Assembly (NCBI GenBank): GCA_003241785.1
Contig: QFPW01000019.1
Coordinates: 1-64,000 of the forward strand
DNA from: Rhodovulum sulfidophilum
GTDB taxonomy: Bacteria > Pseudomonadota > Alphaproteobacteria > Rhodobacterales > Rhodobacteraceae
Direction: 5' to 3'
DNA: 64,000 nt
Shown here: positions 9,072 through 19,555 of the stretch, in pieces
Layout of the letters: every line of letters starts with the position of its first letter
Numbering within the stretch: position 1 is the stretch's first letter
Position numbers and translations under genes: made by a program
The notes under the pieces: generated by a model
The model's database searches: none
What the model was told of the DNA's origin: nothing
The model's input: the letters and a program-made list of their open reading frames with translations, nothing else

Positions 9072-9461
9072 GCGGTCCCGGCCGCGCCGCCGGGCCAGAG
9101 GCCCGTTTGGCGCGACCCGGGCATGGCGCCGGCCTGTCGGCCGGCGGGAAGGAGCGGCCTGTTGGCCGCGAGGAAAGGATTCTCCCCGCCTGTTGGCGGG
9201 GCCCCTCGCTCCGGAGCCTGCCGGCTCCTGCGCGGACTGCCCGATAGATTTCCAGGCCGTATGAACCATGGCAGAAGCCAGCCGCCGGTGGAGCACCCGG
9301 AGCCCGTCACAGGGGCTCGGAGTGCGATGAGGTGTTCCGCCCAAAGCTTGCACCCGCCACGGGCGAAGGTCCCGAAGCGCGCCGCGGGTGCTCCGCCGCC
9401 ACGCTCGGAACGCCGAACGCGGCGCCACCGCCGGCGGGCGGGGACGGCCGGAGGCCGGCGC
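9072..9461 (+). repeat. Dispersed hairpin-array repeat, copy A
   Basis: This roughly 390-base intergenic element between murJ and trpS matches the reverse complement of 19543-19934. The first 240 bases are nearly identical between copies and the rest is clearly related but more divergent. It contains a run of perfect short hairpins: 9091-9105 (CGGGCC/GGCCCG), 9127-9146 (CGCCGGCC, loop TGTC), 9154-9169 (GCGGCC, loop TGTT), 9184-9201 (CCCCGCC, loop TGTT) and 9213-9228 (GGAGCC, loop TGCC). A weaker hairpin is centred on 9309. Four hairpins share the core CC-TGYY-GG. No terminal inverted repeat or transposase gene is visible. The rest of the gap to 9539 holds nothing further. Confidence 0.9.
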
Positions 9462-9539
9462 CGACGGGCGGCCTTGGTTGACGCGGGCGCCCGCCGGGGC
9501 TAACCCCGCCGGAACAAGCAAGCTCCCGGAGTTCCTTTC

Positions 9540-10568
9540 ATGTCCGACGCGGCCTCCCGTCCCCAGCGCGTCTTTTCCGGCATCCAGCCCTCGGGCAACC
9601 TCACGCTCGGCAATTACCTCGGGGCGCTGCGCCGCTTCGTCGAAAGCCAGGAGCGCGGGGTGGAATCGGTCTATTGCGTGGTCGACATGCACGCGATCAC
9701 CGTCTGGCAGGACCCGGCCAAGCTCCGCGCCACGATCCGCGAGCTCGCCGCCGCCTTCATCGCGAGCGGCATCGACCCGGAGCGCTCGGTCCTGTTCAAC
9801 CAGAGCCAGGTCAGCGCGCATGCCGAGCTCAGCTGGATCCTGAGCTGCGTCGCGCGGCTCGGCTGGATGAACCGGATGACCCAGTTCAAGGACAAGACCC
9901 AGGGCAAGAACGCCGAGAACGAGAGCCTCGGCCTCTACGCCTATCCCGCGCTGATGGCCGCCGACATCCTCGCCTACCACACCACGCATGTTCCGGTGGG
10001 CGAGGACCAGAAGCAGCATGTCGAGCTCACGCGCGACATCGCGGCGAAGTTCAACCACGACTACGGCGTCGATTTCTTCCCGATGCCGGCGCCGGTGATC
10101 GAGGGCACCGCGACCCGCGTCATGTCCCTGCGCGACGGCACCAAGAAGATGTCGAAATCCGATCCCTCGGACCAGAGCCGGATCAACCTCACCGACGACG
10201 CCGACACGATCGCGGCGAAGATCCGCAAGGCCCGCACCGATCCCGAGCCGCTGCCCGCGACCTGGGACCAGCTCGCCGACCGGGCCGAGGCGAAGAACCT
10301 CGTCAACATCTACGCGGCGCTCTCCGGGATCGGCCGCGACGCGGTGATGGCGGAATTCGCCGGCAAGCCCTTCTCCGTCTTCAAGCCCGCGCTCGCCGAG
10401 GTGACGGTCGCGAGCCTCGCGCCGATCAGCGGCCGGATGCGCGACCTGCTCGCCGATCCCGCCGAGATCGACCGGATCCTCGGCCGGGGCGCCGAACGCG
10501 CCGCCGAGATCTCGATGCCGATCCTCGCGCGGGCCAAGGAAATCGTCGGCTTCGTCCGGAGCCGCTGA
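9540..10568 (+). CDS. trpS: Tryptophanyl-tRNA synthetase
   Basis: TrpS charges tRNA-Trp with tryptophan at the expense of ATP in the cytoplasm. The 342-residue protein has the class I signatures: the HIGH-like '[13 protein letters not shown]' at about residues 17-29 and the KMSKS loop 'KKMSKSDPS' at about 201-209. The length is normal for the bacterial enzyme. ATG 9540 has CGGAG about 8 bases upstream. The hairpin-array repeat ends 78 bases before it, so the trpS promoter must lie in or right after the repeat. Confidence 0.97.
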   Translation: MSDAASRPQRVFSGIQPSGNLTLGNYLGALRRFVESQERGVESVYCVVDMHAITVWQDPAKLRATIRELAAAFIASGIDPERSVLFNQSQVSAHAELSWILSCVARLGWMNRMTQFKDKTQGKNAENESLGLYAYPALMAADILAYHTTHVPVGEDQKQHVELTRDIAAKFNHDYGVDFFPMPAPVIEGTATRVMSLRDGTKKMSKSDPSDQSRINLTDDADTIAAKIRKARTDPEPLPATWDQLADRAEAKNLVNIYAALSGIGRDAVMAEFAGKPFSVFKPALAEVTVASLAPISGRMRDLLADPAEIDRILGRGAERAAEISMPILARAKEIVGFVRSR

Positions 10569-10573
10569 GGCCG

Positions 10574-11662
10574 ATGCGCGCGGCGTGCCGGCGCGGCGCG
10601 CGCATCGCCCTCACGCTGGTTTTTTTCGTATCGCTGGGGTTGGCTGGCTGGAATGCCTGGCAGCTCGCGACGAGCCCGCTCGGCGGTATCATCGTCGCCC
10701 GAAGCGAAGCGGAGATCAGCGCGCGGCTCGAACGCCTGCTCGCCAAGGAGGTGACGCCGGAGGCGCTGGATCATCGGCTTTCCGAACATCTCGCAGCCCA
10801 GCCGAGAAACTGGGCGGCGATCGACGCGCTGATGAAGCTCGCGGAGGAAAGGGGCGTTGTCCCCTCGCCGGGGGTTCAGGCCGCGCTGGCGGCCGCCGAG
10901 ACCCAAGACCGTGGCCTGCTGAACACCGGCCTCGATTGCGTCGCATGCGCGTGGGACCCGGCCAAGTGCGACCTGAGCGCCGTCATGCTCTGCCAGGTCG
11001 CGGTGGCCGTCGTGCCGTTCGGAGACACGGTATCAGTCGTCCGGGAAAGCGGCCATCTCGCCTTGGGGCAACCCGTGGACGAGATCGACCTCGCACTTTC
11101 GACGATCGGACTCGCCGCCTCCCTCGCGGTGCCGATGACAGCGGGCGCGTCGGCGCTCGTCGACGCGGCCGCGGGTGTCATGCGGACGGCCTACCGGATG
11201 GGCGCTCTGTCGGAGCCCGTCGTGGCCACCCTTCGAAAGGGAGCCCGGTCCGGGATCGACTGGGCGCGGGTCGCGCAGCTTCGTCCGGGACACGGTTTCG
11301 CGGACGAACTCGCCTCCACCATACGTCCCGGGGCTCTTCTCCCCGCCGCAGCCTTTCTCGAGAAAGCCGGCGGCCTGGTGAAATCAGCCGGACCGGCCGA
11401 CGCGGTCTTCATGCTCGGCAAGGTGGAACGCGCGGAGGACGTGAAAGTGCTCGCCACCGCGGCGAAACCGCTCGGCGCGCGCGCGGCGGGCACCGTTGAA
11501 TGGGTGGGTATCGAGCGTCTCGGCAAGGTCGTGACGCGCTGGTCCGACGAGGTCTGGTTTCTCATATCATCGGCGATCTCCGCGATCATGGCTCTCTGCG
11601 GTCTCCTGCTCGCTTTCGCGAAATCGGTCTCGCTCAGGGCGCTGCGACGTCTCGCCCGGTAG
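10574..11662 (+). CDS. Membrane-anchored protein of unknown function
   Basis: I do not recognise a named family. The 362-residue product has a hydrophobic segment at about residues 10-28 ('IALTLVFFVSLGLAGW'), a predicted periplasmic body, and a second membrane segment near the C terminus ('FLISSAISAIMALCGLLLAF') followed by a positively charged tail. The middle holds a cysteine cluster ('CVACAWDPAKC', then a Cys in 'VMLCQ') and a long hydrophobic or amphipathic stretch at about 165-215. It starts 5 bases after the trpS stop, so it probably shares that transcript. GC content is slightly lower than in trpS. Function cannot be inferred; a disulfide-containing envelope protein is plausible. Confidence 0.75.
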   Translation: MRAACRRGARIALTLVFFVSLGLAGWNAWQLATSPLGGIIVARSEAEISARLERLLAKEVTPEALDHRLSEHLAAQPRNWAAIDALMKLAEERGVVPSPGVQAALAAAETQDRGLLNTGLDCVACAWDPAKCDLSAVMLCQVAVAVVPFGDTVSVVRESGHLALGQPVDEIDLALSTIGLAASLAVPMTAGASALVDAAAGVMRTAYRMGALSEPVVATLRKGARSGIDWARVAQLRPGHGFADELASTIRPGALLPAAAFLEKAGGLVKSAGPADAVFMLGKVERAEDVKVLATAAKPLGARAAGTVEWVGIERLGKVVTRWSDEVWFLISSAISAIMALCGLLLAFAKSVSLRALRRLAR

Positions 11663-11744
11663 GGCGTGACGGTGCTTGGAAATAGCCGTTGCGCCGCCCG
11701 ACCGCTTCGCGCGATCATCCCGCCGCATTCTTCGGAGGCGCTCG

Positions 11745-12200
11745 ATGCGCAAATTCCTGATCATTCTCGACGACACGCCCGAGATGCTGAACGCGCTGCG
11801 CTACGCGGCGATCCGGGCGTCGAAGACCGGGGGGGCGGTCGAGATGCTGGCGATCGTCTCGCCGGTCGATTTCCAGCCCTTCATGGGGGTCGCGGATGTG
11901 ATGCGCGCCGAGGCGCGGGAGAAGATCGAGGCGCATTTCCAGATCTTTAAGAGCCGGCTCGAGAAGCGCGAGGGGATCACGCCGACGCTGGTGATCCGCG
12001 AGGGCGACAAGATCGACGAGGTCATGGCGCATATCAAGTCCGACCCGGAGATCGGCGTGCTGGTGCTCGGCGCCGGCACCGACAAGGGGCCCGGGCCGCT
12101 CGTCGCCGCGCTGACCGGCCGGCGGATGAACGAGATGCACGTGCCGATCACCATCGTGCCGGGCGGGATGAGCAAGGAGGAGATCACGGCCGTGACGTGA
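11745..12200 (+). CDS. Universal stress protein (UspA family)
   Basis: This 151-residue single-domain Usp protein begins 'MRKFLIILDDTPEMLNALR' and ends with the ATP-binding-type glycine pattern 'VLVLGAGTDKGPGPLV' followed by 'VPITIVPGG'. The family binds ATP or acts as a stress-induced dimer; no specific role can be read from sequence. ATG 11745 has GGAGG at 11734-11738. An upstream in-frame ATG at 11676 would add 23 arginine-rich residues and is less likely. It sits between the unknown membrane protein gene and nfuA on the same strand. Confidence 0.88.
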   Translation: MRKFLIILDDTPEMLNALRYAAIRASKTGGAVEMLAIVSPVDFQPFMGVADVMRAEAREKIEAHFQIFKSRLEKREGITPTLVIREGDKIDEVMAHIKSDPEIGVLVLGAGTDKGPGPLVAALTGRRMNEMHVPITIVPGGMSKEEITAVT

Positions 12201-12222
12201 TCCTCCCGGCGCCGTGAGCCTT

Positions 12223-12239
12223 CTTAGAAACATTCCAGA
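12223..12239 (+). promoter_or_regulatory. Possible Irr box (ICE-like) upstream of nfuA
   Basis: The sequence CTTAGAA-ACA-TTCCAGA matches 11 of 14 informative positions of the palindromic iron-control element TTTAGAA-N3-TTCTAAA used by Irr in alphaproteobacteria. It lies 64 bases before the nfuA start and just upstream of a TTGACT hexamer (12246-12251) that could be a -35 element. The assignment rests on my memory of the consensus and on the Fe-S role of NfuA. Confidence 0.4.
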
Positions 12240-12303
12240 TAATTCTTGACTTGATCGCTCGTGAGGTCCACCTACCCCCCAAGCGACCGGAGGTGCTCCG
12301 ACC

Positions 12304-12864
12304 ATGTTTATCCAGACCGAATCCACGCCGAATCCGGCGACCCTGAAATTCCTGCCCGGCCGGGCCGTGCTCGCCGCCGGGACCGCCGATTTCCCGACCG
12401 AGGCCGCCGCGAACGGCTCGCCGCTCGCCCGCCGCGTGTTCGGCGCCGGCGGCGTCGCGGGCGTGTTCTTCGGCCCCGATTTCGTCACCGTGACCAAGAC
12501 CGAGGACGCCGACTGGGCGCATATCAAGCCCGGGATCCTCGGCGCGATCATGGAGCACTACCAGTCCGGCGAGCCGGTGATGGAGGGCGAGACCGGCGCG
12601 GTCGGCCACGCCGCCCATGACGGGCCGGACGAGGAGATCGTCACCCAGATCAAGGAACTGCTCGACACCCGGGTGCGCCCGGCGGTGGCGCAGGACGGCG
12701 GCGACATCACCTTCCACGGGTTCGAGCGCGGCGTCGTCTACCTGCACATGCAGGGCGCCTGCGCCGGCTGCCCCTCCTCGACCATGACGCTCAAGATGGG
12801 GATCGAGAACCTGCTCCGGCACTACATCCCCGAGGTCACCGAGGTCCGGCCGGTTGCCGGCTGA
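12304..12864 (+). CDS. nfuA: Fe-S cluster carrier protein, NfuA type
   Basis: NfuA receives and delivers [4Fe-4S] clusters to target apo-proteins. The 186-residue protein has the N-terminal scaffold domain ('MFIQTESTPNPATLKFLPG', residues 1-85) and the C-terminal NifU domain with the cluster ligands 'GACAGCPSSTMTLK' (CxxC) at about residues 155-168. ATG 12304 has GGAGGTG about 9 bases upstream. The end overlaps tsaB by 11 bases. A possible Irr box upstream suggests iron-responsive control. Confidence 0.94.
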   Translation: MFIQTESTPNPATLKFLPGRAVLAAGTADFPTEAAANGSPLARRVFGAGGVAGVFFGPDFVTVTKTEDADWAHIKPGILGAIMEHYQSGEPVMEGETGAVGHAAHDGPDEEIVTQIKELLDTRVRPAVAQDGGDITFHGFERGVVYLHMQGACAGCPSSTMTLKMGIENLLRHYIPEVTEVRPVAG

Positions 12865-13531
12865 GCCCCTCGTCCTCGCCTTCGATACCGCGGCCGCGCA
12901 TTGCGCGGCCGCTTTGGTTCAGGGCGGCGCCCCGCGCGCGATCCGGGTCGAGCCGATGGCGCGCGGCCAGGCGGAACGGCTGATGCCGCTGGTGGCCGAG
13001 CTTCTGGCCGAGGCCGGCGCCGGCTGGGGCGATCTCGGGCTGATCGCCGTCGGCACCGGCCCGGGCAATTTCACCGGCCTGCGGATCGGCGTCGCCGCGG
13101 CGCGCGGCCTGGCGCTGGGCCGCGGCCTGCCGGCGATCGGGGTCTCGCTCTTCGAGGCGCTGGCCGAGGGGCGGAACGGGCCGGCGCTCGTCACGCTCGA
13201 CGACCGCCGGGGCGGGGTGTTCGCGCAGCGGCTCATGGACGGCGCGCCGCTCGGCGCCGCCGTCGAGACCGGCCTCGCGACGCTGGGGGCCGATCTCGGC
13301 GCCCTGGCCCCGGGCACGCTCTGCCTCGGGCACCGCGCGGCCGAGGTCGCGGCGGCGCTCGGCGCGCTCGCCGGGCCGGAGACCGTCGAGGCCGATCCCG
13401 TGGCGATCGCGCGGGTGGCGCTCGGCCGCCACGCGGCCGGTGGCGCCCCCCGCCCCGCGCCGCTCTACATCCGCCGCGCCGACGCGGCGCCGCCTTCCGA
13501 GGCGCCGGCCCGGATCCTCGATGACGCCTGA
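12854..13531 (+). CDS. tsaB: tRNA t6A37 biosynthesis protein TsaB
   Basis: TsaB (YeaZ) is the non-catalytic partner of TsaD in making N6-threonylcarbamoyladenosine at position 37 of ANN-decoding tRNAs. The 225-residue ASKHA-fold protein shows 'LVLAFDTAAAHCAAAL' at the start and 'GTGPGNFTGLRIGVAAARG', the hallmark of the family. The TTG start at 12854 overlaps nfuA. The stop overlaps the rimI start by 11 bases, the common tsaB-rimI coupling. Confidence 0.93.
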   Translation: MPAEPLVLAFDTAAAHCAAALVQGGAPRAIRVEPMARGQAERLMPLVAELLAEAGAGWGDLGLIAVGTGPGNFTGLRIGVAAARGLALGRGLPAIGVSLFEALAEGRNGPALVTLDDRRGGVFAQRLMDGAPLGAAVETGLATLGADLGALAPGTLCLGHRAAEVAAALGALAGPETVEADPVAIARVALGRHAAGGAPRPAPLYIRRADAAPPSEAPARILDDA

Positions 13532-13937
13532 GGCGCTGGCCGCGCTGCATGCGCGCTGTTTCGAGGACACGCCGCCGCCCTGGTCGGCCGCCGATTTCGC
13601 GCTCCTGCTGGCGCTGCCCGGCGCGCGGCTCCTGACCGGCCCCGCGAGCTTCGCGCTCGCCCAGACCGCGGGGCCGGAGGCCGAGCTCCTCACGATCGCC
13701 GTCGATCCGGCGGCCCGCCGCCAGGGACAGGGCCGGGCGCTGCTCGACCGGCTCGCGGCCGCGCTCGCCGCCGACGGCGTCGCCGAGATCTTCCTCGAGG
13801 TCGCCGAGACCAACGCGGCCGCGCGCGCGCTCTACGCCGCCGCCGGCTATGCCGAGCGCGGGCGCCGCCGCGGCTACTACCGGCCGCGGGGGGCGGCCGC
13901 GGTCGACGCGCTGGTGCTGGCCCGCCGGCTGGGCTGA
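13521..13937 (+). CDS. rimI: Ribosomal-protein-alanine N-acetyltransferase, RimI type
   Basis: This is a 138-residue GNAT-family acetyltransferase; RimI acetylates the N-terminal alanine of ribosomal protein S18. The acetyl-CoA loop is 'VDPAARRQGQGRALLDR' and the C-terminal pattern 'LEVAETNAAARALYAAAGY' is typical of RimI. ATG 13521 overlaps the end of tsaB. The position after tsaB supports RimI over other GNAT proteins. It is followed by a strong GC hairpin at 13954-13974. Confidence 0.87.
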   Translation: MTPEALAALHARCFEDTPPPWSAADFALLLALPGARLLTGPASFALAQTAGPEAELLTIAVDPAARRQGQGRALLDRLAAALAADGVAEIFLEVAETNAAARALYAAAGYAERGRRRGYYRPRGAAAVDALVLARRLG

Positions 13938-13953
13938 GCGGCGGCGGACCTGC

Positions 13954-13974
13954 GGGCGGGGCGCCGCCCCGCCC
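13954..13974 (+). terminator. GC-rich hairpin after rimI
   Basis: GGGCGGGGC and its exact complement GCCCCGCCC flank a 3-base loop, 16 bases after the rimI stop. There is no T run behind it, so it is a likely but not canonical terminator between the tsaB-rimI unit and the nucleoside transport operon. Confidence 0.45.
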
Positions 13975-14094
13975 GGGAGAAAGCGATTGACCGCTCGCGG
14001 CGCTTCGGCCTTTACTTCCCCCATCCCAGGCGCGGCGCGCCCGCGGGCGAGCGCCCGGGGGAAGGTCGAGCCGTCGGCAAACCCTTGGAGATGC

Positions 14095-15095
14095 ATGATG
14101 ATCCTCGCCAAACCTCTCGCGGCCGCCGCGGCCCTGCTTCTCGGGACCTCGGCGCTCTTCGCGCAAGAGGCGGATCCGGCGGTGATCTTCGACCTGGGCG
14201 GCAAGTTCGACCGGTCGTTCAACCAGGCCTCCTACGAGGGCGCCGAGCGGTTCAAGGCCGAGACCGGGATCGGGTATCACGAGTTCGAGCTGCAATCGGA
14301 CGCCCAGCGCGAGCAGGCTTTGCGCCGCTTCGCCGAGCAGGGCTACAATCCGGTCGTGGTGGCCGGCTTCTCGAACGAATCCGCGATGAAGGCGGTGGCG
14401 CCCGACTATCCCGACACGCATTTCGTCATCATTGACGCGGTCGTGGACCTGCCCAACGTGCGCTCGGTGGTGTTCAAGGAGGAGGAAGGCTCCTATCTCG
14501 TCGGCCTGCTCGCGGCCATGGCCTCGAAGACCGGCGAGGTCGGCTTCGTCGGCGGGATGGACATCCCGCTCATCCAGAAATTCGCCTGCGGCTATGTCCA
14601 GGGCGTGAAGGCGACGAACCCGGACGCGACCGTGTTCCAGGCGATGACCGGCACCACGGGCGCGGCCTGGAACGACCCGGTGCGCGGCGGCGAGCTCGCT
14701 AAGAGCCAGATCGACCAGGGCGCGGACGTGATCTATCACGCGGCGGGCGGCACCGGCATCGGCGTGCTGCAGGCGGCGGCGGACGCCGGCGTGCTCGGCA
14801 TCGGCGTCGATTCGAACCAGAACTACCTGCATCCCGGCCAGGTCCTGACCTCGATGCTGAAGCGGGTCGACGTCGCCACCTATACCGCGATGCTCGACGC
14901 CAACAACGGCACCTGGACGCCGGGGGTGCAGGTGCTCGGCCTCGCGCAGGACGGCGTCGGCTACGCGCAGGACGAGAGCAACGTCGCGCTCCTGACCGAT
15001 GAGATGGTCGCCGCCGCGGAAGCGGCCAAGGCGAAGATCATCTCCGGCGAGATCGTGGTGCACGACTTCACGACCGACGGAACCTGCCCCGTCAA

Positions 15096-15099
<4 letters not shown>
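14095..15099 (+). CDS. BMP family nucleoside-binding protein of an ABC transporter
   Basis: This 334-residue periplasmic binding protein of the basic membrane protein (BMP/PnrA) family captures purine nucleosides for uptake. The N terminus is a cleavable signal peptide ending 'SALFAQEA' with no lipobox cysteine. The mature part has the BMP motifs 'GGKFDRSFNQASYEGA' and 'GFVGGMDIP'. Two in-frame ATGs (14095, 14098) follow GGAG at 14087-14090; the second has the better spacing. It heads a five-gene operon with the ATPase, two permeases and purine nucleoside phosphorylase, which supports nucleoside as substrate. Confidence 0.92.
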
Positions 15100-16675
<1,576 letters not shown>

Positions 16676-16679
<4 letters not shown>

Positions 16680-17773
16680 AACCCGCCCTGCCCCGCTGGG
16701 CCGACCTCGCGCTGATCCCCGCGGTCAATCTTCTGCTGGCGCTCCTCGTCGCGGGGCTCGTGGTGGTCTTCATCGGCGAGAACCCGCTTCGGGCTGTCCA
16801 GCTCCTGATCTCGGGCTCGCTCGGCTCCTCCTACGGGATCGGCTTCACGCTCTTCTACGCGACCACCTTCGTCTTCACCGGCCTCTCGGTCGCGGTCGCC
16901 TATCACGCCGGGCTCTTCAACATCGGATCCGAGGGCCAGGCGCAGCTTGGCTGCCTCGGCGTCACCCTCGCCTGCCTGGCGCTCGACCAGACGCACTGGC
17001 TGATCGTGCTGCCCGTGGCGATCCTCGCCGGCGGCGCCTTCGGCGCGGGCTGGGCCTTCATCCCGGGGTATCTCCAGGCCAGGCGCGGCAGCCATATCGT
17101 GATCACCACGATCATGTTCAACTTCATCGCCTCGGCGCTGATCGTCTACCTGCTCGTGAACACGCTGAAGGTTCCGGGGTCGATGTCGCCGGAATCGCGC
17201 ACCTTCGAGGCCGGCGGCCACCTGCCCTTCGCGCATGAGATGCTGGCGGCGATTGGGATCAAGGTGTCGCGCACGCCGCTCAACCTCTCGGCGCTGATCG
17301 CGCTCGCCGCCCTCGGGCTCACCTGGGCGCTGATCTGGCGCTCGCGGCTCGGCTACGAGATGCGGGCGCTCGGCCATTCGGAGCCGGCGGCGGTCTATGC
17401 CGGCATCGACCCGGCGCGGACCACCATCATCGCGATGATGCTCTCGGGCGCCTTCGCCGGGCTGATGGGGCTGAACGTCGTGATGGGCTACCAGCACCGC
17501 TTCGTGCTCGACGCGGTCGGGGGCGCCGGCTTCGTCGGCATCGCCGTGGCGCTGATGGGGCGCAACCATCCGGCGGGGATCCTGCTCGCGGCGATCCTGT
17601 TCGGCATCCTCTACCAGGGCGGCTCGGAGCTCGCCTTCGAGATGCCCAACATCAGCCGCGACATGATCGTGGTGATCCAGGCCTTGGTCATCCTCTTCAC
17701 CGGCGCGCTCGAGAACCTCACCCGCGCGCCGATCGAGCGGCTCTTCGCCCGGGCGCGGGGGCGGACCGCCTGA
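16676..17773 (+). CDS. Nucleoside ABC transporter permease, first subunit
   Basis: This 365-residue inner-membrane protein of the BPD_transp_2 type has about ten hydrophobic segments and the family motif 'YHAGLFNIGSEGQAQLG'. It forms the channel with the second permease. It begins with GTG in the ATPase stop codon and ends one base into the next gene. It corresponds to the YufP/NupP subunit. Confidence 0.93.
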
Positions 17774-18738
17774 TGGACCTCGACACCCTCCTCCAGCTCG
17801 CCGGATCGAGCCTGCGCCTCGCGACCCCGCTCCTGCTCGCCTGCCTCGCCGGGCTCTATTCCGAGCGCGCCGGGATCTTCGACATCGGCCTCGAGGGCAA
17901 GATGCTCGCCGCGGCCTTCCTCGCCGGCGCGGTCGCGGCGGTGACGGGCTCGGCCTGGCTCGGGCTCCTCGCCGGGATCGGCGCCTCGCTCCTGCTCTCG
18001 GCGCTGCACGGCTTCGCCGCGATCACGCTCAAGGGCAACCAGATCATCTCCGGCGTCGCGATCAATTTCCTCGCCTCGGGGCTGACCGCGCTCGTCGGGC
18101 AGAACTGGTTTCACCAGGGCGGCCAGACGCCGCAACTCTCGGGCGCGGCGCGGTTCCAGCCGATCGACCTGCCCTTCGCCGAGGCGCTAAGCGGCGTGCC
18201 GCTGCTCGGCCCGCTCTACGCCGGGCTCGTCTCGGGCCACAACATCCTGCTCTATTTCGCCCTGGCCTGCGTGCCGCTCACCTGGTGGGTGCTGCACCGG
18301 ACCCGCTTCGGGCTGCGGCTGCGCGCGGTCGGCGAGAATCCGGGCGCGGTCGATACGGCGGGGATCTCGGTCACCCGGCTCCGCTACGGCGCGGTGCTGA
18401 TCTGCGGCCTGCTCTGCGGGATCGCCGGCGCCTATCTCTCGACCGCGATGGCGGCCGGATTCAGCCGCGAGATGACCGCCGGCAAGGGCTTCATCGCGCT
18501 CGCGGCGCTGGTCTTCGCCAAGTGGCGGCCCTGGCCCGCGCTCGGCGCCTGCCTGCTCTTCGGCCTCTTGGAGGCGATCGGCATCCGCTACCAGACGATC
18601 ACGCTCCTCGGCTGGGCGGTGCCGGTCCAGCTGATGCAGGCGCTGCCCTATATCCTGACCGTCGTGATCCTCGCCGGCTTCGTCGGCAAGGCGATCCCGC
18701 CGAAGGCCGGCGGCAGACCCTATGTGAAGGAACGCTGA
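17773..18738 (+). CDS. Nucleoside ABC transporter permease, second subunit
   Basis: This 321-residue inner-membrane permease has the paired motif 'SERAGIFDIGLEGKML' and the C-terminal 'AVGENPGAVDTAGISV' loop typical of YufQ/NupQ-type subunits. The ATG overlaps the previous stop (TGATG). It is immediately followed by purine nucleoside phosphorylase. Confidence 0.93.
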   Translation: MDLDTLLQLAGSSLRLATPLLLACLAGLYSERAGIFDIGLEGKMLAAAFLAGAVAAVTGSAWLGLLAGIGASLLLSALHGFAAITLKGNQIISGVAINFLASGLTALVGQNWFHQGGQTPQLSGAARFQPIDLPFAEALSGVPLLGPLYAGLVSGHNILLYFALACVPLTWWVLHRTRFGLRLRAVGENPGAVDTAGISVTRLRYGAVLICGLLCGIAGAYLSTAMAAGFSREMTAGKGFIALAALVFAKWRPWPALGACLLFGLLEAIGIRYQTITLLGWAVPVQLMQALPYILTVVILAGFVGKAIPPKAGGRPYVKER

Positions 18739-18739
18739 C

Positions 18740-19555
18740 ATGTCCGCGATCGACACCATCCGCGCCCGCGCCGGCGCGGAGCCCGTGCGCTTCGGCCTCA
18801 TCCTCGGCTCGGGCCTCGGCCATCTGACCGAGGCGGTCGAGGGCGTCGCGATCGACTACGCCGAGCTCCCGGGCTTCCCGGGCACCGGCGTCTCGGGCCA
18901 TACGCCGAAGCTGGTGATCGGAACGCTCGAGGGCCAGCGCGTCGCGGTGCTCGGCGGGCGGGCACATTACTACGAGCACGGCGACGCCGCGGTGATGCGC
19001 GCGCCGCTCGAGACGCTGAGGGCGCTCGGCGCGGAGACGCTGCTCCTCACCAACGCCGCGGGCTCGTTCCGGCCCGACATCCCGCCGGGCGAGCTGATGC
19101 TGATCCGCGACCATATCAACTTCTCCGGCCGCAACCCGCTGATCGGCGAGCCGACCGACGCGCGCTTCGTCAACATGGTCGACGCCTACGACCCCGCGCT
19201 CCGCGCCGCGCTCTCGGCGGCCTCGGCGGCGGAAGGGATCGCGCTCGCGGACGGGGTGTATGCCTGGTACTCCGGCCCCTCCTTCGAGACCCCGGCCGAG
19301 ATCCGGGCGCTCCATGTCCTCGGCGCCGACGCGGTCGGCATGTCGACGGTGCCCGAGGTGATCCTCGCCCGCTTCCTCGGGCTCCGGGCGGCGGCGATCT
19401 CGACCATCACCAACATGGCCGCCGGCATGAGCGACGAGAAGATCAGCCACGAGCACACCAAGGCCATGGCCCCGCTCGGCGCGGCGAAGCTCGAGAAGAT
19501 CCTGCGCGCCTTCCTCCGCGCCCAAGGCCGAGGCCACCCGCCGGCGCCGGCCTGA
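18740..19555 (+). CDS. Purine nucleoside phosphorylase
   Basis: The enzyme splits purine nucleosides with phosphate to the free base and ribose-1-phosphate. The 271-residue protein is of the trimeric inosine/guanosine class: 'LILGSGLGHL' for phosphate binding, 'GRAHYYEHG', 'NAAGSF' and the purine-site pattern 'YSGPSFETPAEIRALHVLG' followed by 'VGMSTVPEV'. It is encoded 1 base after the second permease gene, linking uptake to breakdown. Its last codons (HPPAPA) lie inside the second copy of the hairpin-array repeat, so the C terminus may be shaped by that insertion. Confidence 0.93.
   Translation: MSAIDTIRARAGAEPVRFGLILGSGLGHLTEAVEGVAIDYAELPGFPGTGVSGHTPKLVIGTLEGQRVAVLGGRAHYYEHGDAAVMRAPLETLRALGAETLLLTNAAGSFRPDIPPGELMLIRDHINFSGRNPLIGEPTDARFVNMVDAYDPALRAALSAASAAEGIALADGVYAWYSGPSFETPAEIRALHVLGADAVGMSTVPEVILARFLGLRAAAISTITNMAAGMSDEKISHEHTKAMAPLGAAKLEKILRAFLRAQGRGHPPAPA

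Noticed and set aside
9072..9310. A reading frame of about 80 codons conserved in both copies of the hairpin-array repeat
   Set aside because: Of the differences within the shared frame, about four change the residue and one is silent, and the changes do not follow codon positions. The hairpin stems explain the conservation better than protein coding does.
13938..14094. Purine riboswitch upstream of the nucleoside transport operon
   Set aside because: Expected from function, but no purine-aptamer core sequences are present; only a GC hairpin is seen.
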